DNA of 24,671 nucleotides, taken from IMG/VR virus record IMGVR_UViG_3300030098_001573, positions 1 to 24,671 of that record; one strand, 5' to 3'. Every line of letters begins with the position of its first letter. The stretch's first letter is position 1. The notes under the pieces are model-generated. The model did not search any database. It saw nothing but the letters and a program-made list of their open reading frames with translations, and was not told the origin of the DNA. Below, piece by piece: positions 12,824 to 21,119 of this stretch. Source of the stretch: a virus. The translations under genes and the position numbers were made by a program.

Positions 12824-12852
12824 GGCGGGTGCTGGCAAACCCAGCACCCGCC
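12824..12852 (+). terminator. 12 bp perfect-stem hairpin between structural genes
   Basis: GGCGGGTGCTGG (12824-12835) pairs perfectly with CCAGCACCCGCC (12841-12852) across a five-base loop, CAAAC. It stands 15 bp after the preceding stop and just 2 bases before the GGAG ribosome binding site of the next gene (12854-12857). There is no T-run after it. It could be an incomplete terminator, an mRNA stability element or a block to ribosome access. Confidence 0.6.
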
Positions 12853-12864
12853 CGGAGATTAACA

Positions 12865-13356
12865 ATGCCAAACGTAACTGTATATCAGTATTTTACGTTC
12901 ACAGATGACGCGGGCAATGAATACAAAGACGGATCGCTAACAGCAGGACAGACTATTACGGCAGCAACAGGCGAAGTCTTTGACCGCACTTACGACGTTG
13001 CGCAAAACACAATCAAAGAAATTCTCAACGACGATTTAATTGCAGACTTTGATTTCTTGTTTATCAGTGCCGATGCAGACTCCGAAATTATGATGCTATG
13101 TACTGACGGAGGCAATCTGTCTGGCGGCAATATAGAAAACGGTTTTTGCCTCAAGCTCACTGCCAATGTGCCTTTTATATTGTCTAGAGACGATGCTAGA
13201 AACATGGGCAACATGGATGGTGGTTTTAGTGAGTCTAACTACAACGCCGAATTAGAAACTTGGGAAACCAATTGGGTTGCAGATGATATTGACAGGATTG
13301 AATTTTACTGCACTGGATCTGGTGGAGCAAAAGTCCGCGTTTTCGCGGTGACCTAG
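12865..13356 (+). CDS. Hypothetical structural protein (163 aa)
   Basis: A 163-residue acidic protein starting MPNVTVYQYFTFTDDAGNEY. It has alternating hydrophobic strands (FDFLFISADADSEIMMLCTD), an asparagine/glycine-rich middle and a beta-like end (DRIEFYCTGSGGAKVRVFAV). This looks like a compact beta-rich virion protein. ATG 12865 is chosen because GGAG at 12854-12857 is 7 bases away; the open frame continues upstream through the hairpin to a GTG at 12829 without a ribosome binding site. It lies between decoration-type genes and the adaptor candidate, so head surface or connector is the likely location, not proven. Confidence 0.65.
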   Translation: MPNVTVYQYFTFTDDAGNEYKDGSLTAGQTITAATGEVFDRTYDVAQNTIKEILNDDLIADFDFLFISADADSEIMMLCTDGGNLSGGNIENGFCLKLTANVPFILSRDDARNMGNMDGGFSESNYNAELETWETNWVADDIDRIEFYCTGSGGAKVRVFAVT

Positions 13357-13357
13357 T

Positions 13358-14071
13358 ATGCTTACTCTGACTAATCTTAAATCGCACGTTACACATGCCC
13401 TCGGCGGTACACCTGCTTCGGAAATTACTTCGACAGACATAGTGAACCAAGCTGGCAGGCATATGTTTTCTTATGCTTGGAAGTTTAGGTCTAGGCCGTC
13501 TGTAGATATCAGCACGGTATCTTCTCAGTCGTATGTGGATTTGCCATCCGACGTTGGCGAAATCATCACCATACGGATGAAAAACGGTCTTAACGACAGC
13601 ATTGAATTGACATCATACGACAAGCTTCTGTTGATTCGCAATGGCAGCCTGTCTACAGGACGGCAGTTTCATGCAGCAATATCCTATTATGATTCGACTG
13701 GTGTCACAGACACAACGATTGCAATTACTCCGCGACTTGAGCTTGCCCCGACTCCAACGGGCGTGGATCAAATCTCAATCTTTTATAGGTCTAAGTGGAC
13801 AGGGCTGTCGAATGACAGCGATATTGCACCGATACCGGACTGGGCAGAAACCCTTTTGATTTCTTATGTCAGGGCGTTTGCACAAGGGTATGAAGAAGAA
13901 AACTTTATGCAGCGTGTAGCAGAAATAGATCAATCTCCACTGTACCACCGCACAGCAGTTCAAGACGGAATGCTGTTGCCTGAGTACGGTCCAATAGAAG
14001 GCGGACACATTAGTTCGTACCGCACAAATCAACGACTGCCATTTGACACTATTGCAGATCCATCTTCATGA
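13358..14071 (+). CDS. Putative head-tail adaptor (tail tubular A-like)
   Basis: A 237-residue protein. The N-terminus (MLTLTNLKSHVTHALGGTPA) leads to a helical segment with NQAGRHMFSYAWKFRSRPS, which is common in podovirus adaptor proteins, then a beta-rich region and a C-terminal helix (TLLISYVRAFAQGYEEENF). This helix, 'I.yv.a.aq..Eee....', is typical of adaptors that extend the portal toward the tail nozzle. The next large gene is the nozzle candidate, which fits the usual order. It starts one base after the previous stop. The assignment is from architecture and position; sequence similarity to named adaptors would need a profile search. Confidence 0.65.
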   Translation: MLTLTNLKSHVTHALGGTPASEITSTDIVNQAGRHMFSYAWKFRSRPSVDISTVSSQSYVDLPSDVGEIITIRMKNGLNDSIELTSYDKLLLIRNGSLSTGRQFHAAISYYDSTGVTDTTIAITPRLELAPTPTGVDQISIFYRSKWTGLSNDSDIAPIPDWAETLLISYVRAFAQGYEEENFMQRVAEIDQSPLYHRTAVQDGMLLPEYGPIEGGHISSYRTNQRLPFDTIADPSS

Positions 14072-14460
14072 ACGTGAAATACAAAAATTACGAAACTGTA
14101 AAAGGGGTATTTCAGCCAAACACGGGTGGCACGCCTACGCAAATGCTTGGCACCACGCTTGCATCTAAAAGCAACTTCGACAGGCGAAGTGCTAAAGTTC
14201 GTCAGTTTTATCAAGCAATGATTCACAGTGACAAAAATGGAGTAAACACATACAACGTACAGCTTTCAGTGATTTCAGGCTCAACAGAATACAGGCTTGA
14301 AAGCCTTGACGTAGCCCCCGGAGAAAGCCACGTCTTTAACGATCAAGACTACGGCGTTGATTTAGCTCCAGATGAATATGTCAGGTTTGCGTGGTTGTCT
14401 AGTTCAACCCATTCCAGTGACAAGCTAACGTTTTTTCTTAGAACAAGGGATATTGTTTGA
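14068..14460 (+). CDS. Hypothetical protein before tail nozzle gene
   Basis: A 130-residue protein starting MNVKYKNYETVKGVFQPNTG. Segments NTYNVQLSVISGSTEYRLES and DEYVRFAWLSSSTHSS have the alternating pattern of beta strands. No signal peptide or membrane segment is present. It is read in ATGA overlap with the adaptor candidate (14068-14071), and its TGA overlaps the next ATG, so the three are coupled. It may be a minor tail or connector component. No family is recognised. Confidence 0.65.
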   Translation: MNVKYKNYETVKGVFQPNTGGTPTQMLGTTLASKSNFDRRSAKVRQFYQAMIHSDKNGVNTYNVQLSVISGSTEYRLESLDVAPGESHVFNDQDYGVDLAPDEYVRFAWLSSSTHSSDKLTFFLRTRDIV

Positions 14461-17400
14461 TGGCTAAAAATCCGTCTAAAGACATAGAGCTTCCATTTCC
14501 GATCCAAGGAATACAAGAAGTGGGGCCGCACGCCAGTCAGCCTGCGATGTCTACGCATGGTTCTAAAAATGTTGTTCCGTTCGATACTGAAGAGGGACGT
14601 ATGCGTGGCGGCAGACGTCGTGGCATTGATGTTGTTTCTAACGACACTGGAGGCAAAGTACAGCTTCTGGACGAGATGAAGGTTCCTAAAGCAAACATAA
14701 CAGGGTACACAGGGGGGATGATTGCATACAACGGAGAATCAACAACTTACGACGGTGTTTCGCAATCTGTAACATCAAATCTATCTAAGATTTTGCGCGA
14801 CCCAAATCAAGATGGAGATATAACAGATAGCCGTGAACTTCAAGGACCTATAAGTTACATAGGTCCAAGCAATCTGCCAGATAACCCAACTTTGCCTATA
14901 GACATGTATGAGTCTACGAGCATTTGGCCCACGCTATCTTCTTGGGACGGTGTATACACGCCGATGAAATCTACTGTTTTAACTAATTCTGACCTTGAAT
15001 CAAACAATTTGTCTTCTAAATACAAAACTGATGGCGAAACAACAGCTTTGCCAATTGTGACTGATGGCAGCGCATTGAACAGCCTAGATTCTAAAACTGG
15101 AAATATACAAAAAGGCATTTGGTGTTGCAAAGAGGTTGATGGCAAAACAGCTACGGTTTATCCAAGGCCGCCATTTGACACAGACGGTTCTACATCTAAC
15201 CCCGGCAAAAATACTCATTATCACCCTGTTGCATCTGAGCTAGGATATTACGTTGACGAAAGCGGTTTAGCTGGCAAACACGTTAGCAGCGTTTTGTTGC
15301 CTGCCGCTGATTTTACAGAAGAACCTTACAACAGTGGCGTAGAAAACAATAACAACTATGCGATGACTTGTTCAATAAAAACTCCTGCTGCAACACCTAC
15401 AGCGTATGGTGCATTGGCGGGAGCTTTGAATAATACTGTTAATGATTTTATTGCTCGCGGCTACGAATTAATTCCTGATGTGGGTACCGGAGCTATTACA
15501 AGCGCAGTGGTGGGTGCTACTACTTATAACGCACAAATAACCAACGGAACATTTGTGTTAGCACCGTCTGGTGGCGGCGGTACTGTAATGAGCGGGGATA
15601 TGGAGGCAGGCTCAAAGCTTTTGTCGAAACGTTCTATTGGTATACAAAGCGGAGACGGTTTGTTTTCTGCTGAAAGATTTTATGGATTTGTTTTCAAACT
15701 AAAAGCAAGTATTAGTGTCGCTGATAAATCGGTAGATGTATCGGCAGAAAATCCTAGTGTAGACGACCTACTTTTTGTAGGTTTTCACGATTCGCCAAAT
15801 GTACAACCCGGTGGATCTGAAAGCTTTGTAACAAACAAACCGAAATTAGTTATTGCAAAAATTTCTAACAAGAAAAGCACTAACGACACTCCCTTGGCTG
15901 ATCAAGAATCTTTGTTTTTGACTGACATATACGAAGCAACCGGCACACAGCTTCCTGAATTTGAACATGGCTCTTGGTACGAGCTTGCCGTAAGACACAT
16001 AGATGGCAAAATTTCTGTTTCCATAGGAGGAACAGACGTTATTCCATTTAAGCAAGGTGATGGAAATAGTGTAAACAGCATTGCAATATCCGATTACATG
16101 GGAATAGATGACAATGCAGAAAGCATATCTTTGTCTAGGGCCAGAAGTGGTCTGGTTTATTACAGCACTAGAATGGCAAAGCCCGGCTCTGGAAACCATC
16201 TTGTTGGCTCTGTATCTACTAATGTAAGCGACTACGAACTGACGCAAAAGTTTGTTAGCCAAGGCTCCAGTGGTGTATTTGATGGGTCTATTTTAAGTGC
16301 AAGTATAGATGAAATAACAGGTGTTGTGGATGGCAAGCTGGTTGGAACAATACGCGGATCAGTATCTCCCGGTGTTGTGACGGCCTCTGCTCCATGCACA
16401 TGGACTCTTAGCGAAAACAGCGCACTGGACAACCAAATTTATACTGACAGCCCATTGCAGGGTCTTACACGCTACGTCACAAGTGATGCGGAGCCTTCTG
16501 CGGCAGCACAAGACGGCAAATACACTCACAGATACACAAGTAGCGGCACTCGAACTAGCATAAATAATATTGATTTCAGTGGTGTTGGTGGAGACTGGGT
16601 GAGAGAGTGGTCGCCAGCATATTTCCACAATGTTACTTGGCGATCTGCTGACGCTGACGCAACTGCCGATTCAACAAAGTTGACAATAGCTGTTTCTGGC
16701 GGAGTTCCACAAATATCCGGCGATGCAAGCGAAAGCTATGTTGGTCTAACAGGTGGAGAAAATGCAAACCTAAATTTGTCTGAGACTGTTTCTAGGGTTG
16801 GCGGAACAGTTATGTTTGACAGATACTATTTAGTTGATGGAAATAAGTACCTGTTAATTGACACGCCTAAGCGAGAATTATTCGATTGGTCAGCAATGAC
16901 CAGTAAGGACGATGGGGCTACTTACCTGATACCGGGTGGTAAAAACGGCGAAAACCCAGAAAATCCTAGATGTAGGCTTATAACCTCATGGCTGGGCCGA
17001 ATAGTTATGGCTGGGAAAAACGATGAGCCAAACAACTGGTTTATGTCTGCTATTGCTTCTACAGCAGATTACAACGACAACCCAGATACATCGGTGGGCG
17101 CAAACGACTGGGATTTGTCTGCAACGGGTACAGACGGCTTGGGTGCGATTGCGGGAAACAGTTCAAACTTGGCTGAAATAGGCGACCCAATAACAAGTCT
17201 ATTCGCATACCGTGATACCGCTCTTGTGTTCGGATGCACTGGCTCTATTTTTATGCTAACTAATGATCCGGGGCCTGTAGAAAACAACGCACAAATACTT
17301 ACTTTAAGCAAAGATATTGGAATTGTTTCACCTGATGCTTGGTGCTACGGTCCAAACAGGTCTCTTTATTTCTTTGGCCAAAACGGCTTGTACCGAATGG

Positions 17401-18095
17401 CACCAAACGAATTCAACGTGGACCAAAGCAACCGCTTGTCTTCTGGCAGGCTTGACAAAACTTTTTCTTCTATAGATGCTTCTAGGTACGACGTTTCTTT
17501 GCATTACGATTACCACACTTATGGCGTCCATATTTTCCTACACAATAAAAACACGCCAAGTACGCTTATGGAAAGCCATTATTACTACGATGAGCGTAGT
17601 AACAGCCTGTGGGAAATGGAATACCCGTCTGCGCTTGGACCTTCGGCAGCTTTGTCTTACAACCATGTTGACCCAGACAAGCGACGTGTTTTGCTTGGTG
17701 GATACGACGGTGTAATTAGGTATTTTAGTGATTTGGCGCATCACGACACGTCGCAATCTGGATCAACAGCTATTGACAGTTTTATTTGGATTGGGCCAAT
17801 AGCCATGGACGGAGTTACAGAATCTAAGCTTATGCGAATAGCTGCTGTTTTAGATGAGCAATCAGCTAATTTAGATTACGCAGTTTATGTTGGAGACACA
17901 GCAGAACAGGCAAAAAACTCTGAGGCTGTAATTACAGGCACATGGACAAAGGGCAGAAACAATCATAGCTATACAAGAGCCAGAGGCCAAAGCATATTTG
18001 TCAAGCTTTCTAGCAGCTTGCTTGCAGTGCCTTGGGCAATTGAAACAATCACAGCAAGAATAGCGGTAGCTGGCCGCTCAAGAGATAGAGGATAA
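14460..18095 (+). CDS. Large tail nozzle-type protein with LamG-like insert
   Basis: A 1211-residue virion protein, much longer than T7 gp12 or P22 gp10 (about 800 and 470 residues), which it may correspond to. Residues about 380-570 contain a segment with GSWYELAVRHIDGKISVSIG at about 505-524, the 'gtWyhva...dG.i.vyvdG' pattern of concanavalin/LamG jelly-roll domains. Residues about 790-1100 contain repeated strand-turn units with FFGQNGLYRMAPNEF and WEMEYPSALGPSAAL, typical of beta-propeller nozzle cores. It probably closes the tail channel and may bind sugars through the insert. TTG 14457 and ATG 14460 both exist; the ATG, in TGATG overlap, is preferred. The exact fold is inferred. Confidence 0.7.
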   Translation: MAKNPSKDIELPFPIQGIQEVGPHASQPAMSTHGSKNVVPFDTEEGRMRGGRRRGIDVVSNDTGGKVQLLDEMKVPKANITGYTGGMIAYNGESTTYDGVSQSVTSNLSKILRDPNQDGDITDSRELQGPISYIGPSNLPDNPTLPIDMYESTSIWPTLSSWDGVYTPMKSTVLTNSDLESNNLSSKYKTDGETTALPIVTDGSALNSLDSKTGNIQKGIWCCKEVDGKTATVYPRPPFDTDGSTSNPGKNTHYHPVASELGYYVDESGLAGKHVSSVLLPAADFTEEPYNSGVENNNNYAMTCSIKTPAATPTAYGALAGALNNTVNDFIARGYELIPDVGTGAITSAVVGATTYNAQITNGTFVLAPSGGGGTVMSGDMEAGSKLLSKRSIGIQSGDGLFSAERFYGFVFKLKASISVADKSVDVSAENPSVDDLLFVGFHDSPNVQPGGSESFVTNKPKLVIAKISNKKSTNDTPLADQESLFLTDIYEATGTQLPEFEHGSWYELAVRHIDGKISVSIGGTDVIPFKQGDGNSVNSIAISDYMGIDDNAESISLSRARSGLVYYSTRMAKPGSGNHLVGSVSTNVSDYELTQKFVSQGSSGVFDGSILSASIDEITGVVDGKLVGTIRGSVSPGVVTASAPCTWTLSENSALDNQIYTDSPLQGLTRYVTSDAEPSAAAQDGKYTHRYTSSGTRTSINNIDFSGVGGDWVREWSPAYFHNVTWRSADADATADSTKLTIAVSGGVPQISGDASESYVGLTGGENANLNLSETVSRVGGTVMFDRYYLVDGNKYLLIDTPKRELFDWSAMTSKDDGATYLIPGGKNGENPENPRCRLITSWLGRIVMAGKNDEPNNWFMSAIASTADYNDNPDTSVGANDWDLSATGTDGLGAIAGNSSNLAEIGDPITSLFAYRDTALVFGCTGSIFMLTNDPGPVENNAQILTLSKDIGIVSPDAWCYGPNRSLYFFGQNGLYRMAPNEFNVDQSNRLSSGRLDKTFSSIDASRYDVSLHYDYHTYGVHIFLHNKNTPSTLMESHYYYDERSNSLWEMEYPSALGPSAALSYNHVDPDKRRVLLGGYDGVIRYFSDLAHHDTSQSGSTAIDSFIWIGPIAMDGVTESKLMRIAAVLDEQSANLDYAVYVGDTAEQAKNSEAVITGTWTKGRNNHSYTRARGQSIFVKLSSSLLAVPWAIETITARIAVAGRSRDRG

Positions 18096-18097
18096 AG

Positions 18098-19051
18098 ATG
18101 GGTTTTTTAGACTTCCTTTTTGGTGGCGAAGAAGAAACGCCAAACCCAATGCGTCAGTGGGGCATTCAGGGGCCGCAGGCTACTTGGAATTATTACGAGT
18201 CTGCTATAGCTGATTCTCGTAGAGTAATGCGAGATTATTGGAGCATATGGACACAGCAAATGGATGCTGTAAAAAATATGTATTCAGGTTCTATGGACTC
18301 TATCGAGTCTAATTACAACGCTGCTCGCGCCAACATAGCTTTGCAAAGAAGTGATTATAACGATTGGGAAAGGCAGCAGCGTCAGGATCTTAATCGGCAG
18401 CGAGACAAGCAAATAAAAGACATCAGAGATCAGGAAAAAACTGGTGCTGCAAACTTGACGCGAAAATCTTATGCTTCTGGTTTAATAGGTTCTACTGCTG
18501 CTAAACAATGGCAAGCTGGTTTAGAAGACAGGGCAAACGAGGCTGTTGCGGAAGTAGAAGAAAACAGGGCAAATATGGCAAATGACTTGTCTGCAAGACG
18601 GGTGCAGGCAGAGCGCGGTTTTACGGCTGCTGAAGCAGATTTAGCTGCAAGGCGAGCGGCTATGGAACAAGCTTCTATGCAATCGCAAATGTCTAGCCTT
18701 ATTGACGTACTTGGTCGTGCGCCTATTGCAGCAGACCCCGGTATTGATTTGAAGCTTGCACAAGCGCAAGGCTTTTACGGCACGCCTTGGGAAAGTTACA
18801 CCAACCCAATCGTAACTGAAACTCCGGGTTTAATTACTGACACCTTGTTGCCAGCTGCTACAGGCGGATTAGTAGGCGGTTTTACTGGCGGATTTGGTTC
18901 AGCGTTTGGCAGCGGCTTCGGCGACCAAGCATCTAGTTGGTTTGGAAACTTGTTTGGCGGAAGCGGCGTAAGTGTTAATCCCATGGCTGGTACTGTTACT
19001 GGCGGCGGCGGTACATTTAACTTAGGCAATTTACTAAACCCTATGGGTTAA
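18098..19051 (+). CDS. Internal virion (ejection-type) protein
   Basis: A 317-residue protein. It starts MGFLDFLFGGEEETPNPMRQ and has long charged helices at about residues 25-205 (for example QRQDLNRQRDKQIKDIRDQE, and AAEADLAARRAAMEQASMQS). It ends in a Gly/Phe-rich hydrophobic region (GGLVGGFTGGFGSAFGSGFG). Coiled coil plus a membrane-seeking glycine tail is the layout of T7 gp14-like proteins that enter the cell envelope during DNA delivery. AGAGGATAAAG gives a good ribosome binding site for ATG 18098. It directly follows the nozzle candidate and precedes two longer proteins of similar type. The role is inferred from layout and order. Confidence 0.62.
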   Translation: MGFLDFLFGGEEETPNPMRQWGIQGPQATWNYYESAIADSRRVMRDYWSIWTQQMDAVKNMYSGSMDSIESNYNAARANIALQRSDYNDWERQQRQDLNRQRDKQIKDIRDQEKTGAANLTRKSYASGLIGSTAAKQWQAGLEDRANEAVAEVEENRANMANDLSARRVQAERGFTAAEADLAARRAAMEQASMQSQMSSLIDVLGRAPIAADPGIDLKLAQAQGFYGTPWESYTNPIVTETPGLITDTLLPAATGGLVGGFTGGFGSAFGSGFGDQASSWFGNLFGGSGVSVNPMAGTVTGGGGTFNLGNLLNPMG

Positions 19052-19067
19052 ATTAAACGGATTTATA

Positions 19068-21116
19068 ATGGCATACCCTAACCCTCCATTGAATGTTGCT
19101 GGCGTGTACCAACAAGGCCGAACAATACGTCAAACTAACATTGACGCGGCTGCAACAATCGAACAGATTAATCGCAGAAACGATAGGCAGTACGCATTTG
19201 AACAAACTCGTTTGACTAGAATTGGCATGAATATCTTTGGTGAAACCATGAAGAAGATGTCCGAGGACATTTCTTATGCCACTGGTGGATATTTGCTAGA
19301 TCAAAACATACGCATGAAGCAGCTTGATGTAGCTGCTGCTGTGCAAGAAAGATTGTCAAACGAAGCTGTGTCGGCAGGTGCCTTGATAAGCTTTGATCCC
19401 GGTCCAGACCCAGATCAAGCTGTAGCTGAAGTGCAAGAGATTGCTGACAACAGCAAGCGGATTAGTGGCATACCGGCTGAGCGCGAAGGCACTACTTATG
19501 CTGGCCCCCCTGTTCCTGTTACTGGAGAAGAAGACGGTGCGGAAGCTGAACCACCTGTGCCAACAAATGAGGACCGCCGTACTGAATACGTTACTAAACG
19601 GGAAGACAAGGACATTCCTGTTGTTGCAGCAGGTCAAGATGCAAGCAAAAACATTGATGCTGTCAGGCGAAAGGGTGCGGAAAGGGCTGCACGTCCTAGT
19701 CAGCCGCGCAGGCCAAAGCACACTAGAATAGGCACTACAGAGATTTTTGCAAACCCTACGACTGGCGGCATGTTTGCAAGAACAGCAAAGGGTCTAGTTG
19801 TACCTATCAACGATTCGACTTTCCGCAATCTAATAGGCTTGCAGCAGTCAAACGCAGAAATTCACATGTTCAATCAGATAGCAGCTTACAAAGACGCTGA
19901 AGCTGGTTGGTTAGATTCAATTACTAACGAGCAACTAGCTGCGAATAAAGCTTTGGCTAACGCTATGATCGACTCGCACTTGAATGAGGGAGTTATTGAC
20001 GAAAGCCTCGCTGAATCTTTGCGGGAGGCCGCTAATTCTGGTGCAGACCCCGAGAGCATTCTTCGTATGATGAATGAGTACGCTAGAAGAGGACCGGCTG
20101 CTGGCGACAATTACCGTGCAAAAGAATTGGCTGACGTTAGGGCTGGTTATGAAAGAGCCGCTAGAGACGCTTCTAGAACGAAAACTGCCGAAATAAAAGG
20201 TCTGCAAGATGCTTACGATGTCATTATTGCAAGCAGCGGCGCAGAAACAATAGGCGACATAGGCCCAAGCGAACCAGTTCGTAGACAGCTTGACGCTTTG
20301 CAAAGGCAAATAGACGCAGCAAAGCACGAAAGAGACGAAAACAATTTGAAGGGAAAAATTTACGGCGATCTTTCTGCACATAAAACAAGACAGGCAAGAT
20401 CGTTGTCTGTACTTGAACCAGAAGCTTTGCAAGCTTTTTATGATTATTCTCTTCTTAACGCTGGAATTACGGGCAGCAACTTTGTGGAAAGAAGAGAAAA
20501 GTTTAGGAGTCTAGTAGAGTCAGATCCCACACAGGCCGCTCGGGTCGAAGCATCTTGGAAAACTTTGCTCAACCACTTTGGTTTAGTTCAAAACGAAGCA
20601 TCGGCAGTTCTCTTTGCCAATTTTACTGGGCAAGAAATTTCTAGAGAAGATGTTGCCGCAACATCTGCTAGTGGTTTTAGGACTCCACAAAATATGGCGG
20701 GTGGCAACATGATGAACTTGAGTTCACCTAGAGACGGTGTAATGTCGCAAGAGGAATTAGAGGTTCAGGAAAAGCAGATCGGTCAATACGTTAAAAACCT
20801 CGGCATAAACATAACTCGCGGCAACACGTTGGATTATTTTTTGTCTGACACAATAGAAAGTCCTTATCAAACAGAAATACAAGCTATTTCACGGGCTTTC
20901 AAACAAGGCGGATTTGAACAAGCTAAAACTGTTTACGAGTCATATAGTCAAAATGTAAGAGCCGACAATGGCGTACAGAAATTGATGGCTGTATTGAACC
21001 AAAATGCATTAACAAATACTCAAATTGACACCGATGAGATAATAAAAAAACGCGAGGCAAATAAAAGCAAACAAAAAGAAATTGAGTCGCGAATGCCGTC
21101 GTTTGGAGGGTCGTGA
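19068..21116 (+). CDS. Large coiled-coil internal virion protein
   Basis: A 682-residue protein with a mostly helical, charged sequence. Residues 20-60 are helical (AATIEQINRRNDRQYAFEQT), then comes a low-complexity Pro/Glu/Ala linker at about 140-210 and helical domains to the end. There is no signal peptide or membrane helix. Its composition fits the middle component of the ejection apparatus of short-tailed phages, packed in the head and delivered with DNA. The ribosome binding site before ATG 19068 is weak. Three bases separate its stop from the next start. No domain is recognised by eye. Confidence 0.6.
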   Translation: MAYPNPPLNVAGVYQQGRTIRQTNIDAAATIEQINRRNDRQYAFEQTRLTRIGMNIFGETMKKMSEDISYATGGYLLDQNIRMKQLDVAAAVQERLSNEAVSAGALISFDPGPDPDQAVAEVQEIADNSKRISGIPAEREGTTYAGPPVPVTGEEDGAEAEPPVPTNEDRRTEYVTKREDKDIPVVAAGQDASKNIDAVRRKGAERAARPSQPRRPKHTRIGTTEIFANPTTGGMFARTAKGLVVPINDSTFRNLIGLQQSNAEIHMFNQIAAYKDAEAGWLDSITNEQLAANKALANAMIDSHLNEGVIDESLAESLREAANSGADPESILRMMNEYARRGPAAGDNYRAKELADVRAGYERAARDASRTKTAEIKGLQDAYDVIIASSGAETIGDIGPSEPVRRQLDALQRQIDAAKHERDENNLKGKIYGDLSAHKTRQARSLSVLEPEALQAFYDYSLLNAGITGSNFVERREKFRSLVESDPTQAARVEASWKTLLNHFGLVQNEASAVLFANFTGQEISREDVAATSASGFRTPQNMAGGNMMNLSSPRDGVMSQEELEVQEKQIGQYVKNLGINITRGNTLDYFLSDTIESPYQTEIQAISRAFKQGGFEQAKTVYESYSQNVRADNGVQKLMAVLNQNALTNTQIDTDEIIKKREANKSKQKEIESRMPSFGGS

Positions 21117-21119
21117 TTT

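Noticed and set aside
19935-20432. 165-residue leftward frame inside the coiled-coil virion gene
   Set aside because: Cys/Phe/Ser-rich translation typical of antisense frames; no ribosome binding site.
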